The notes below the pieces were generated by a model. It was not told where the DNA came from, made no database searches, and saw only the letters and a program-made list of their open reading frames with translations. Both the position numbers and the translations under genes were made by a program. From Streptomyces sp. NBC_01262 (GTDB lineage Bacteria > Actinomycetota > Actinomycetes > Streptomycetales > Streptomycetaceae): a stretch of DNA of 64,000 nt. The stretch is from assembly GCF_036226365.1 (NCBI RefSeq), contig NZ_CP108462.1, positions 930,001 to 994,000 on the forward strand, read 5' to 3'. Of this stretch, positions 47,591 through 56,771 are shown one piece after another (position 1 is the stretch's first letter; every line of letters starts with the position of its first letter).

Positions 47591-47942
47591 GTGGCTTCGA
47601 ACCACGACGCGCACCAGCACCAGCACATGGAGCACGGCGGATCGTCCTGGAGCGCCGCCGTACAGGCCACGCTGCACTGCCTGACCGGCTGTGCCATCGG
47701 CGAGGTGCTCGGCATGGTCATCGGCATCGCCTTCGGGCTGCACGCGGCCGCGACCGTCGTCCTGTCGATCGCGCTGGCCTTCGTCTTCGGCTACGCGCTG
47801 ACCATGCGGGGCGCTGGGCAGCCGGCTGTTCTGGGCGTCACTCGCGCTCAGTCTGGCCGTCGCCTTCGTCGTGACCGTGCCCGTCAACCGCCGGCTCATC
47901 GCCCGCGGCCGCGGGCACGCCGTCGTGCACCAGTACCACTGA
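47591..47942 (+). pseudogene. DUF4396 membrane protein, internal deletion with frameshift
   Basis: The first frame encodes a His-rich start and two membrane segments ending FGYALTMRG (to about 47812), as in DUF4396 proteins. From about 47811 the family's C-terminal end continues in a different frame: SRLFWASLALSLAVAFVVTV, then NRRLIARGRGHAVVHQYH and stop at 47942. From memory of the family, about 45 residues between YALTMRG and LFW are missing. The original frame instead runs on to 48055 as unrelated Arg/Pro-rich sequence. A deletion that shifts the frame explains this; an assembly error is the alternative. Confidence 0.8.
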
Positions 47943-48066
47943 GCCCGCCGCACGGGTGGGCGCGCCCAGCGCCCCATTTGCCCGTTCCGGAACGCACGGG
48001 AAACGCGGCGGAAACCGGGAGCCCGGATCGGCCGGGTCGGCCGGGGGTCGGCTAAGGTCGGGGGCC

Positions 48067-48528
48067 GTGGCCACCTTGCTGATCGTTCACCACACCCCGT
48101 CGCCCAATCTCCAGGCGATGTTCGAGGCCGTGCTCTCCGGCGCGACCACCGAGGAGATCGAGGGGGTGGAGGTCGTACGCCGCCCGGCGCTCGCGGCGAC
48201 CGCGAGCGATGTCCTCGCGGCCGACGGCTATCTGCTCGGCACCCCGGCGAATCTCGGCTACATGTCCGGCGCGCTCAAGCACTTCTTCGACCAGGTCTAC
48301 TACCCGTGCCTGGACGCCACGCGCGGCAGGCCGTTCGGCTACTACGTGCACGGCGGCAGTGACGTGACGGGGACCGTGCGGGGCATCGAGTCGATCACCA
48401 CCGGGCTCGGCTGGCAGCGGGCGGCGGCCGCGGTGACCGTCACCGGCGAGCCGGGGAAGGCCGACATCGAGGCGTGCTGGGAGCTGGGGGCGACGGTCGC
48501 CGCCGGGCTGATGGCCCAGGACTCCTGA
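48067..48528 (+). CDS. Flavodoxin-like NAD(P)H-dependent oxidoreductase
   Basis: The 153-residue protein with a flavodoxin fold begins LLIVHHTPSPNLQAMFEAVL, the FMN-phosphate loop. It continues with GYLLGTPANLGYMSGALKHF and PFGYYVHGGSD, typical of small flavin reductases related to NADPH-dependent FMN reductase. The start is GTG 48067, immediately after a GGTCGGGGGC stretch. It is upstream of a TetR gene but separated by that gene's operator, so it is probably transcribed on its own. The substrate is unknown. Confidence 0.78.
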   Translation: MATLLIVHHTPSPNLQAMFEAVLSGATTEEIEGVEVVRRPALAATASDVLAADGYLLGTPANLGYMSGALKHFFDQVYYPCLDATRGRPFGYYVHGGSDVTGTVRGIESITTGLGWQRAAAAVTVTGEPGKADIEACWELGATVAAGLMAQDS

Positions 48529-48558
48529 CGTCATGCGGACGCGTTGACACACAAGAGT

Positions 48559-48578
48559 GTGAGTGGTTGAGTACTCAC
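48559..48578. promoter_or_regulatory. Putative TetR operator at the regulator's own start
   Basis: GTGAGTGGTTGAGTACTCAC contains the 12-mer GTGAGTGGTTGA, repeated before the MFS gene (49234), and a perfect TGAGTACTCA palindrome. It ends at the base before the TetR ATG, a classic place for autorepression. Confidence 0.65.
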
Positions 48579-49145
48579 ATGAAGACCGAACGACCCCGCC
48601 AGCTGTCCACCGCCGAGGAGCGCCGCGAGACGGTGCTGCGCACCGCCATCGGCGCCTTCGCGGCGCGTGGCTACTGGGGCACCACCACGACCGAGGTGGC
48701 GAAGGCGGCCGGCATCTCGCAGGCGTACGTCTACCGCCTGTTCCCCAGCAAGGAGCTGCTGTTCACCGCGGTGGTCGGACACTGCTTCGTACAGGTCCGG
48801 GCCAGTCTGGAGCGGGCGGCGGCCGAGGCGAAGGGCAGCTCCGCCGAGGTGGTACTGGAGGCCATGGGCGACTCCTACGCGCAGCTGATCAGCGACAACG
48901 ACCTGATGCTGATCCAGCTGCACGCCCAGGCCGCGGCCGTTTCCGAGCCGGCCGTACGTGAGGCGGTCCGGCAGGGCTACGCCCGACTGGTGGAGTACGT
49001 GCGCGGCGCCTCGGGCGGCACCGAGGCGCAGATCCAGGAGTTCTTCGCGTGCGGCATGCTCTGCCACCTGATCGTCTCCATGGGCGCCGACGAGGTGGAC
49101 GCCCCCTGGATCCGGACGCTGTCCAGAGGCATCACGCACTACTGA
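48579..49145 (+). CDS. TetR-family transcriptional repressor
   Basis: The 188-residue protein has an N-terminal helix-turn-helix (TTTEVAKAAGISQAYVYRLF at about residues 33-52) followed by SKELLFTAVVGHCF, the standard TetR pattern. A C-terminal ligand domain has helices rich in Ala/Glu. The next gene on the same strand is a drug-type efflux pump. Both genes carry the same 12-base motif in their promoters, so this regulator probably represses itself and the pump until a ligand binds. Confidence 0.9.
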   Translation: MKTERPRQLSTAEERRETVLRTAIGAFAARGYWGTTTTEVAKAAGISQAYVYRLFPSKELLFTAVVGHCFVQVRASLERAAAEAKGSSAEVVLEAMGDSYAQLISDNDLMLIQLHAQAAAVSEPAVREAVRQGYARLVEYVRGASGGTEAQIQEFFACGMLCHLIVSMGADEVDAPWIRTLSRGITHY

Positions 49146-49233
49146 CACCCGGCACGGCCGGGCCTGTCAGCCGGGCCTGTCAGCGGGGCCTGTCGGCGGG
49201 GCGCACAGCCCCGCCATTTCTTAGCCGTGATGA

Positions 49234-49251
49234 GTGAGTGGTTGACCACAC
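49234..49251. promoter_or_regulatory. Putative TetR operator before the MFS pump
   Basis: GTGAGTGGTTGACCACAC shares GTGAGTGGTTGA with the site at 48559 and holds a near-palindrome GTGGTTGACCAC. It lies directly before the AAGGAGGA ribosome binding site of the pump. Confidence 0.65.
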
Positions 49252-49263
49252 AAGGAGGATGCC

Positions 49264-50724
49264 GTGAGGATCACGGACACCACCCGCAGCCCCGGAGCGG
49301 CGCTCGCGGCTCTGGCGGGGGCGCAGTTCACCGTCATGCTCGCCACCTCGATCGTGAACGTGGCCCTGCCTCAGATCCGCGCCGGCGTCGGGCTCTCGGA
49401 CAGCGGCACGACATGGGTGGTCAACGCGTACGGCCTGGCCTTCGGCGCGCTGCTGCTGGCCGGCGGAAGGACGGCCGACCTCCTCGGCCGGCGCCGGGTG
49501 CTGCTCGCGGGACTCGCGGTGTTCGGGGCCGCCTCGCTGGCGGCCGGGCTGGCCGCTTCGTCGCCTGTCCTGATCGCGGCCCGTACGGTGCAGGGCCTGG
49601 GCGCGGCGGCGATCGCCCCGGCGGCGCTGGCCCTGGTGATGGACCTGTTCCCGCCAGGACCCGGGCGGGGGAAGGCACTTGGCGTGTGGGGCGCGGTGTC
49701 CGGCGCGGGAGGCGCGGCCGGAGTCCTGCTCGGCGGTGTCCTCACCCAGGCGTGGGGCTGGCAGTGGATCTTCTTCGCCGTCTCCATCGGCGCGCTGCTG
49801 GTCCTGGCCGGCGCCGCCGTGAGCGTGCCGCGGAGCCCGGTCACCGGCAGCGGCCGGTTCGACCTGCCCGGCACCGCCGCCGTCACCCTCGCGCTGACCG
49901 CACTTGTGTGGGGCCTGACCACCGCCCGCCGCTCGGGCTGGACCGACAGCAGCGTCCTCGGGGCCTTCGCCGTCACCGCCGTGCTGGGGGCCGTGTTCGT
50001 CCTGGTCGAGCGTCGGCACCCGTATCCGCTGCTGCCGCCGCGTCTGTTCCGCGCCGGTCGCGTCACCGTCGGCAACGCGCTGATGGCGCTGCTGGGTTCG
50101 GTGTGGATCGCCCTGTTCTTCTTCCTGCCGCTCTACCAGCAGCAGGTTCTCGGCTCCAGTCCCCTGGTCACCGGCCTGGGCCAGCTCCCGCTCGCGGCGG
50201 CCATCATGCTCGGTTCCACCCTCGCCCCGCGGATCTCCCGCCGGATCGGCGCCACGGCGACGGTGACCGGCGCGCTGCTGGCCGAGGCCGCCGGCCTGCT
50301 GTGGCTGTCCCGGATCGGTGCCCACGGCAGTTACTTCGCCGATGTCCTCGGCCCCAGCATCCTGATCGGGATGGGCCTGAGCATCGCCTTCGTCCAGCTC
50401 ACCGCCCTGTCCGTGGAGGGCGTCGCCCGGCAGGACGCCGGGCTGGCCGGCGGCCTGGTGAACACCTCCCGGCAGGTCGGCGGCGCGGTCGGCCTCGCCG
50501 TCCTGGCCACCCTCGCCGGCACCACCACCGCCCACGCCGCCGCCCACCAGCCGCAGCTGGAAGCGCTCACCGCCGGCTACCGCACCGCCTTCGCCATCTC
50601 CGCCGCCGTCCTGGCCGCGACCGCTGTCCTGGCCGCCCTCCTGACCCGACGAGGCGGTGCCCCGGACGGGGAAACCCGGGCCGGCGCCGATACCGCCCCG
50701 TCCTCCACCATCCGCACCCGCTGA
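49264..50724 (+). CDS. MFS efflux transporter (DHA2/EmrB-QacA type)
   Basis: The 486-residue, 14-helix-type major facilitator has motif A-like [16 protein letters not shown] and the motif C-like GAVSGAGGAAGVLLGGVL. GTG 49264 is preceded by a strong AAGGAGGA. Such pumps expel drugs or secondary metabolites by proton exchange. It is controlled, by inference, by the TetR regulator upstream. The SRPBCC remnant lies 47 bases downstream and may have been in the same operon. Confidence 0.9.
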   Translation: MRITDTTRSPGAALAALAGAQFTVMLATSIVNVALPQIRAGVGLSDSGTTWVVNAYGLAFGALLLAGGRTADLLGRRRVLLAGLAVFGAASLAAGLAASSPVLIAARTVQGLGAAAIAPAALALVMDLFPPGPGRGKALGVWGAVSGAGGAAGVLLGGVLTQAWGWQWIFFAVSIGALLVLAGAAVSVPRSPVTGSGRFDLPGTAAVTLALTALVWGLTTARRSGWTDSSVLGAFAVTAVLGAVFVLVERRHPYPLLPPRLFRAGRVTVGNALMALLGSVWIALFFFLPLYQQQVLGSSPLVTGLGQLPLAAAIMLGSTLAPRISRRIGATATVTGALLAEAAGLLWLSRIGAHGSYFADVLGPSILIGMGLSIAFVQLTALSVEGVARQDAGLAGGLVNTSRQVGGAVGLAVLATLAGTTTAHAAAHQPQLEALTAGYRTAFAISAAVLAATAVLAALLTRRGGAPDGETRAGADTAPSSTIRTR

Positions 50725-50771
50725 CCCAACGCCAGATCCACCGAGCAGATCCACCGAAAGGAAGAAACCCC

Positions 50772-51376
50772 ATGTTCACCACCGACGAGACCGCTCCCGT
50801 CATCGTCCGCCTGTCCACCGTGATCGACGCCCCGCCGGAGCGGGTCTGGGCCCTGCACACCGACATCGACGCCTGGCCGAGCTGGAACGCCGACGTCGAC
50901 CGGGCCGAGCTAGGCCCTGTCCGGGCGATCACGAACGACCCCTTCGCCGCCTGGCACGGCACCTCGCCGCGTTGCCGAAACGCCCACAGGAAACCACCCT
51001 GCGGGCATTCCGGCGCCTTGCGATGCACCGCACCAGACGACGCCTGGACCGCCCATGATCGCCCGGACAGGGCCTGGACGGCCCGCTGCTGCCGGGCAGC
51101 TCCTTCCGCTGGCAGACCCACGGCCTGGACATCACCTCCACCGTCCGCGAGATCGTCCCCGGCAAGCGGGTGGTCTGGGGCGGCCCGGCGGGCGGCATCG
51201 AGGGCGTCCACGTGTGGACCTTCGAGCAGACCGGCGGGCGGGTCACCGTCCACACCGAGGAGTCCTGGAGCGGCGCCCCCGTCGACGCCGCCACCGCCGA
51301 GCTCGGCCAGGCCCTGCACGACTCCCTGACCGCCTGGCTCACGGCCCTCAAGGCCCGCGCCGAGCAGACCGACTGA
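50772..51376 (+). pseudogene. SRPBCC (polyketide cyclase-like) gene split by a 164-base insertion
   Basis: The gene begins at ATG 50772 with a START/SRPBCC-like N-terminus (VIDAPPERVWALHTDIDAWP, then WNADVDRAEL). It is interrupted at 50912. After 51075 the frame resumes with DGPLLPGSSFRWQTHGLDIT, then VVWGGPAGGIEGVHVWTFEQ and a stop at 51376. Removing the 164 bases restores an exact open frame of 146 codons plus stop, rejoining Glu-Leu-Asp-Gly. With the insertion the frame shifts, so the gene is inactive as sequenced. SRPBCC proteins bind hydrophobic ligands. Confidence 0.9.
50912..51075. mobile_element. MITE-like element with 20-bp perfect terminal inverted repeats
   Basis: AGGCCCTGTCCGGGCGATCA (50912-50931) is exactly inverted at 51056-51075. 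The 124 bases between encode no transposase, so it looks like a non-autonomous insertion mobilised by an IS with matching ends. Net gain is 164 bases in the SRPBCC gene. The target duplication is ambiguous: CT repeated, or a 4-base CTAG/CTGG pair with one mismatch around a 160-base core. The ends recall Streptomyces IS elements, but I cannot assign a family. Confidence 0.82.
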
Positions 51377-51433
51377 CACCGGCTCATCCCCCACCAGCCA
51401 GTACCGCCGCATCCTAGAAGCGAGGTTCCTGCC

Positions 51434-52801
51434 ATGACCACCACCGACAAGCCCTACCTGATCGGCCACTACACCCCGGCCGTCGACGAGATCACCGCCA
51501 CCGAACTGACCGTCGAGGGCTCCCTGCCGCCGGAGCTGACCGGCCGGCTGGTCCGCAACAGCCACAACCCCAAGCCCGGCGTCACCCCGACCCACTGGTT
51601 CAAGGGCAGCGGCATGGTCCACGGCGTCCGGCTGAGCGAGGGCCGCGCCGAGTGGTACCGCAACCGCTGGGTGCGCACCCCCGCCCTGGAGGGCGCGCCG
51701 TACATGACCGAGCACGGCCCGGACCTGACGGCCAGCCCCGCCGCCACCCACGTCATCGAGCACGCCGGACGCCTGCTGGCGCTGTGCGAGGCAAACTTTC
51801 CCTTCGAGCTCACCCGGGACCTCGACACGGTCGGCGCCTACGACTTCGGCGGCAAGCTGCGCGGCGCGATGACCGCCCACCCCAAGACCGACCCGGTCAC
51901 CGGCGAGCTGCACTTCTTCGGCTCCTCGCCGTTCCCGACGTACCTCATGTACTACGTGGCCGACGCCAAGGGACACATCACCCACAGCGCCGAGGTGCCG
52001 GGGGCGACCGCCTCCCTCAAGCACGACTTCGCCATCACCCGCCACCACGTGGTCTTCGTCGAGGGCACCGTCACCTTCGACCCGAGCGAGCACTCCGGCA
52101 TCCCTTACGGCTGGAACGACAAGCAGCCGGCGCGGATCGGCGTCATGCCCCGCGGCCCGCAGGGTGCGGCGAAGATCCGCTGGTTCTCCGTCGAGCCGGG
52201 CAACATGCTGCACGCCGCCAACGCCTACGAGGACGCCCAAGGCCGCATCGTGCTGGAGGGCCCGACCGTGGACCGGGAGGGCTTCGACCTCTCCTGGAAC
52301 TGGTGGGTCGGCGCTCCCGGCCGCGGCACCGAACCCAACACCCGCTCCTACAACCGCCGTTGGGTCATCGACCTGGCCGCCGCCAGCGTCGACGAGCAGA
52401 TCATCGACGACCTCGCCGTCGAATTCCCCACGCTCAACGAGGAGTTCCTCGGCGCGGAGCACCGCTACCAGTACGCGGTCTCCTTCCCCGACCAGGACGG
52501 TTACGGCGGCTACGGCATCGTCAAGTACGACCGCGCCACCGGCGCCCGTCGCATCCACCAGGCCGGCGACGCCCGACTGCCCAGCGAGGCCGTGTTCGTC
52601 CCCGCCGCGGGCGCCACCCGCGAGGACGACGGCTACCTGCTCACCGTGGTCTCCGACCTCAAGCAGGACGCTTCCCAGCTCCTGGTCCTGGACGCCTCCG
52701 GCCTCGACCGGATCGCCACCGTCCACCTCCCGCGCCGGGTCACCGGCGGCATCCACGGCTCCTGGATCCCCGACAGCGACCTCGACGGCTCCGAGAGCTG
52801 A
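51434..52801 (+). CDS. Carotenoid cleavage oxygenase (RPE65 family)
   Basis: The 455-residue non-heme iron dioxygenase cleaves double bonds in carotenoids or stilbenes. The four iron-binding histidines can be placed at His149 (AHPKTDP), His197 (KHDFAITRHH), His260 (NMLHAANAYED) and His441 (GGIHGSWIPD). GRLVRNSHNPKPG and TPTHWFKGSGMVHGV are family hallmarks. There is no signal peptide, so it is cytosolic. A P450 gene follows 126 bases later on the same strand; the two may act on the same isoprenoid. No carotenoid synthesis genes are in view. Confidence 0.92.
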   Translation: MTTTDKPYLIGHYTPAVDEITATELTVEGSLPPELTGRLVRNSHNPKPGVTPTHWFKGSGMVHGVRLSEGRAEWYRNRWVRTPALEGAPYMTEHGPDLTASPAATHVIEHAGRLLALCEANFPFELTRDLDTVGAYDFGGKLRGAMTAHPKTDPVTGELHFFGSSPFPTYLMYYVADAKGHITHSAEVPGATASLKHDFAITRHHVVFVEGTVTFDPSEHSGIPYGWNDKQPARIGVMPRGPQGAAKIRWFSVEPGNMLHAANAYEDAQGRIVLEGPTVDREGFDLSWNWWVGAPGRGTEPNTRSYNRRWVIDLAAASVDEQIIDDLAVEFPTLNEEFLGAEHRYQYAVSFPDQDGYGGYGIVKYDRATGARRIHQAGDARLPSEAVFVPAAGATREDDGYLLTVVSDLKQDASQLLVLDASGLDRIATVHLPRRVTGGIHGSWIPDSDLDGSES

Positions 52802-52927
52802 CACTCCCGCGACCGGCCTTGGGGGACTGCCCCCAAGGCCGGTCCGCACAGGCCTTTCACCGTCGCACGGCGTCCTGCACCATGGGCAGGGCGCCCAGCG
52901 CGGGCGCGGCCAAGGGGAGGGCAACTC

Positions 52928-54157
52928 ATGGGCGACGAGGACGCGTACGGCAGGCTTGTGGCACTCCAGCGCGATCCCTATCCGGCCTACGCGCGGGCCC
53001 GGGACGAACCGGGGCTGGCCTACTCGGAGGAGCTGGGCGGCCGGCTGGTCACGCGCCAGGCGGATGTCCGTGAAGTGCTGCGCAGGCCCGAGGACTTCTC
53101 CTCGGCCAACGCGCTGACCCCCGATGTCATGCCCGCCCCGGAGGCCCTGGCCGAGCTGGGCAAGGGCCCGGGCGGCGGCCCGGTCGTGGTCACCGCGGAC
53201 GGCGCCGAACACCTGCGGTTACGGGCCCCGCTCACCCGGGGCCTGTCCGCGTCCCGGGTCGCCGCTGCGGTGCCGTTCATCACCGCACGCGCCGAGGCCC
53301 TGGTCGACGCCTTCGCCGACGCGGGCCGGGCCGAGCTGATGCGGCAGTACGCGAAACGGCTGCCGGGCGAGACCGTCGGACACCTGCTGGGCCTGGACCC
53401 GGCCGATGTCCCGGCGGCCGTCCACGGGAGCTACCGGGCGGAGGAGCTGCTGTTCCGGCCGCTTCCGGTACAGGAACAGATTCTGGCGGCCCGTGACATG
53501 GTCGCGTTGCAGTGGCTGCTCCTGGAGTACGCGCAGGAACGCCATCGCAAGCCCGGGACGGATCTGTGCACGGAGATCGTCCAGGCGATCGCCCCGGACG
53601 CCGGGGAGGAGGGGCTGACACCGCAGCAGCGTGGCGAGGTGGTGTCGAATCTGCAGAATCTGCTGATCGCGGGCCATCTCACCACCACGGCACTGATCGC
53701 GACCACTCTTTACCATCTGCTGCGGAACCGTTCGCAATGGGATCTTCTGTGCGCGGATCCGGCGCTGATCCCCGCCGCGATCGAGGAGGCGGCCCGCTAC
53801 GACACCGCCGTCCAGGGCTTCCGCCGGGTCACCACCCGCCCGGTCACCCTGGCGGGCGTCGAACTCCCCGCCGGGGAGGTGCTGTTCGTGGCGTACGGCG
53901 CGGCCAACCGGGATCCGGCCGCTGTCGACCGGCCGGAGGTCTTCGACATCACCCGTGAGCCGGTCCGGCATCTGGCCTTCGGGCACGGTGTGCACAGCTG
54001 CCCCGGCTCCCAACTGGCCCGGGAGCAGCTGCGCATCACCCTGGAGACCTTCACCCGGCGGCTGCCGGGGCTGCGCCTGGATCCGGACGGCGGGCCGGTG
54101 GAGATGCTGCCGACGATGATCCACCGGTCGCCGCGCGCCCTGCCGGTGACCTGGTGA
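52928..54157 (+). CDS. Cytochrome P450 with a TTA codon
   Basis: The 409-residue soluble bacterial P450 has an I-helix LLIAGHLTTTA (usual AGxxTT pattern), a K-helix ExxR in EEAARY and the heme loop FGHGVHSCPGSQLAR with Cys358 as thiolate ligand. ATG 52928 follows GGGGAGGG. Codon 98 (53219-53221) is TTA, rare in Streptomyces and read by the bldA tRNA, so translation may be limited to late growth. No ferredoxin partner is adjacent. It follows the carotenoid oxygenase; a shared substrate is inference. Confidence 0.93.
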   Translation: MGDEDAYGRLVALQRDPYPAYARARDEPGLAYSEELGGRLVTRQADVREVLRRPEDFSSANALTPDVMPAPEALAELGKGPGGGPVVVTADGAEHLRLRAPLTRGLSASRVAAAVPFITARAEALVDAFADAGRAELMRQYAKRLPGETVGHLLGLDPADVPAAVHGSYRAEELLFRPLPVQEQILAARDMVALQWLLLEYAQERHRKPGTDLCTEIVQAIAPDAGEEGLTPQQRGEVVSNLQNLLIAGHLTTTALIATTLYHLLRNRSQWDLLCADPALIPAAIEEAARYDTAVQGFRRVTTRPVTLAGVELPAGEVLFVAYGAANRDPAAVDRPEVFDITREPVRHLAFGHGVHSCPGSQLAREQLRITLETFTRRLPGLRLDPDGGPVEMLPTMIHRSPRALPVTW

Positions 54158-54183
54158 CGCCGTGACGCGGGACGGCTGACTCC

Positions 54184-55194
54184 TCACCCCAAGGGCGAGA
54201 CGGTCCGGAAGGTGCTGTCGGACCGGAAGAGGGAACTGTTCTGGTACGGATCGATCCAGAGCTGGAAGTTGCGGTGCCGCAGATACCGGTTGGGGTAGTT
54301 GTACGAGGTGAAGGACACCGTGCCGGAGCCGGAGTCCCGGTGCGCGCAGAACGTGGCGTCCTTGCGGAACAGCGACGAGCCGTCGGAGGCCTCGGCCCGG
54401 ATCCGGAACTCCCGGTGCCGCAGATAGCGGCCGCCGCTGACCTTGAAGGAGTAACAGCTCGCGTCCGCCAGGCCCGCGACGACGGTGAAGGTGGCGCCGG
54501 CGCGGCTTCTGGAGGAGGACGAGCCGCTCACCGGGGCCAGGTAGCCGAGGCCGTCCCGGACGGACCAGTAGCGGTTGGGGTAGTTCACCGACCGGACCGA
54601 CCACCGGGTCACCTGCGGCGTGGGCTTCGACGTGGACGTATGGCCGGAGCCGGAGCCGGAAGTGGCGGTCGCGGTGGCACTCGGCTTGGCCGAGGTGCCC
54701 GCCTGCGAGCCTGCCGCGCTGTGGTGCGCGGCGGGGGTCGCCGGGATCCGGGAGGCGGCCGTTTCCAGGCCCGGTTCCAGGTGTGCCGTCGAGGGCGCCG
54801 CGGACGGCGACGCGGAATCAGCCGGGCCCCCGGGGAGGGCCGGCATGCTCATTCCGGGAGCGGAAAGGGTGCCGGTCACCGCCGAGTCCGCGCCGAGCGG
54901 CCCCGACTCACGTATGACCACCACGACGAGCAGGCCGCAGACCGCCAGGATCGCGGTGCCCACCAGCAGGCCCAGCGGACGCTGCGAGACGAACACCCGG
55001 GCCACGCCCGCGTCCCCGCCCGCGTCCATGTCCGCGTCCGCGTCCGCGAGCGGATCGGTGTAGGGAGGCCCCGAATCCCCCGGCCAGGCCTCCTCGAATA
55101 ACCGCTGCGCCAGATCCACGCTCAGCGGCAGCGGCCGCTCCGGCCGGAAGACATCGAGGTCGTCTTCATTGCGGCCGTCTTCTTCGGCTGTCAC
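54184..55194 (-). CDS. Membrane-anchored protein with extracellular AbfB (arabinofuran-binding) domain
   Basis: The 336-residue protein has an acidic cytoplasmic N-terminus, one membrane helix (LLVGTAILAVCGLLVVVVI at about residues 75-95) and a Ser/Ala/Thr-rich linker. A C-terminal beta-trefoil of the AbfB type has repeated NYPNRY and RYLRHREF/RYLRHRNF motifs. AbfB domains bind arabinofuranose side chains of plant polymers or cell-wall glycans. GTG 55194 is chosen because GGAGG lies seven bases upstream. No catalytic domain is present, so a wall-attachment or sensing role is possible. Confidence 0.8.
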   Translation of the reverse strand: MTAEEDGRNEDDLDVFRPERPLPLSVDLAQRLFEEAWPGDSGPPYTDPLADADADMDAGGDAGVARVFVSQRPLGLLVGTAILAVCGLLVVVVIRESGPLGADSAVTGTLSAPGMSMPALPGGPADSASPSAAPSTAHLEPGLETAASRIPATPAAHHSAAGSQAGTSAKPSATATATSGSGSGHTSTSKPTPQVTRWSVRSVNYPNRYWSVRDGLGYLAPVSGSSSSRSRAGATFTVVAGLADASCYSFKVSGGRYLRHREFRIRAEASDGSSLFRKDATFCAHRDSGSGTVSFTSYNYPNRYLRHRNFQLWIDPYQNSSLFRSDSTFRTVSPLG

Positions 55195-55318
55195 AGCCGG
55201 CCCTCCTCGCGCACGTTCCCAGCTGGTCGCTGTGAGCCGGAGAGTAGCCGCTCTGATCAACTTCTGTCGGATAACCTCATTCCACTTCCGTCCGAAATCC
55301 CTTCCTGATAAAGGGGTT

Positions 55319-56722
55319 TCAGTCGTGCATGCGATCGATCTGACGGATCTTGTTCGTCGCGTCGAGAGCCGCGACCTTGTACGACTCCGCGAGCGTCGGG
55401 TAGTTGAACACCGCGTCCACCAGGTAGTCGACCGTGCCGCCGCACCCCATCACGGCATGGCCGATGTGGATGAGCTCGGTCGCGCCGGTGCCGAAGCAGT
55501 GGACGCCGAGCAGCTTGCGGTCCTCAGGTGACACCAGCAGCTTGAGCATGCCGTGCGAGTCGCCGATGATCTGCCCCCTGGCCAGTTCGCGGTAGCGGGA
55601 GATGCCTACCTCGAACGGCACGCAGTCCTCGGTCAGCTGGTCCTCGGTGCGGCCGATGAAGCTGATCTCGGGGATCGTGTAGATGCCGATCGGCTGGAGG
55701 TCGTGCATCCGGTTCACCGGCTCGCCGCAGGCGTGGTACGCCGCCGTACGCCCCTGCTCCATCGAGGTCGCGGCGAGCGCGGGGAAGCCGATGACGTCGC
55801 CGACCGCGTAGATGTGCGGGACGGCGGTGCGGTAGTGCTCGTCCACCTCGATCCGGCCGCGCCGGTCGGCGCTCAGGCCCGCCTTGTCCAGGTCGAGTTC
55901 GTCGGTGAGGCCCTGCCGTCCGGCGGAGTACATCACGGCGTCGGCGGGTATCTTCTTGCCGCTCTCAAGGACGGTGAGGGTGCCCCGGGGATGGCGTTCG
56001 ACGGCCGCGACGGTCTCGCCGAAGCGGAAGGTGACGGCGAGGTCGCGCAGGTGGTACTTGAGCGACTCGATCACCTCGACATCGCAGAAGTCCAGCATCC
56101 CGGCGCGCTGTTCGACCACCGTGATCTTGCTGCCGAGGGCGGCGAACATGGAGGCGTACTCCATGCCGATCACACCCGCGCCGACGATGACCATGGAGCG
56201 CGGCACGCGCTCCAGGTTGAGGACGTTGTCGGAGTCCATGATGGTGCGCTCGTCGAACTCGACGGTCGCCGGGCGGGCCGGGCGGGTGCCGGTGGCGATC
56301 ACGATGTGTTCGGCGCTGATCAGCCGGTCCTGTCCGGCCAGGTCCCGCAGGGCGACGGTGTGGTCGTCGACGAAGCGGCCGGTGCCGGGGAGGAGGGAGA
56401 CATGGTTGCGGGAGAGCTGGTTGCGGATGACATCGACCTCGCGGCTCACCACATGCTGGGTGCGGGCGGTGAGGTCGGCGACGGTGATGTCCTCCTTCAG
56501 CCGGTAGCTCTGTCCGTACAGATCGCGCTGGGTGAGCCCGGTGAGATAGAGCACCGCCTCGCGCAGGGTCTTCGAAGGGATGGTTCCGGTGTGGATGGAG
56601 ACCCCGCCGACCATGTCGGGGCGGTCGATGACAGCGACCCGGCGGCCGAGCTTGGCCGCGCCTATGGCAGCCTTCTGGCCGCCGGGGCCGGATCCGATGA
56701 CAAGCATGTCGAAGTCGCGCAC
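55319..56722 (-). CDS. sthA: Soluble pyridine nucleotide transhydrogenase (Si-specific)
   Basis: The 467-residue flavoprotein is the same length as SthA. It moves hydride between NADPH and NAD+. The FAD motif is [19 protein letters not shown]. The NAD motif is [14 protein letters not shown]. The second FAD motif is [13 protein letters not shown] and the C-terminal dimer domain includes [10 protein letters not shown]. In place of the redox Cys pair of dihydrolipoamide dehydrogenases it has [13 protein letters not shown], as expected for transhydrogenase. The open frame continues upstream, but homology begins at RDFDMLVIG, so GTG 56722 is used. Confidence 0.92.
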   Translation of the reverse strand: MRDFDMLVIGSGPGGQKAAIGAAKLGRRVAVIDRPDMVGGVSIHTGTIPSKTLREAVLYLTGLTQRDLYGQSYRLKEDITVADLTARTQHVVSREVDVIRNQLSRNHVSLLPGTGRFVDDHTVALRDLAGQDRLISAEHIVIATGTRPARPATVEFDERTIMDSDNVLNLERVPRSMVIVGAGVIGMEYASMFAALGSKITVVEQRAGMLDFCDVEVIESLKYHLRDLAVTFRFGETVAAVERHPRGTLTVLESGKKIPADAVMYSAGRQGLTDELDLDKAGLSADRRGRIEVDEHYRTAVPHIYAVGDVIGFPALAATSMEQGRTAAYHACGEPVNRMHDLQPIGIYTIPEISFIGRTEDQLTEDCVPFEVGISRYRELARGQIIGDSHGMLKLLVSPEDRKLLGVHCFGTGATELIHIGHAVMGCGGTVDYLVDAVFNYPTLAESYKVAALDATNKIRQIDRMHD

Positions 56723-56771
56723 GCCTGGAGTCTGGCAGTGAAGGCCGCTCTCCCGGAAGACCCACCCGGCG

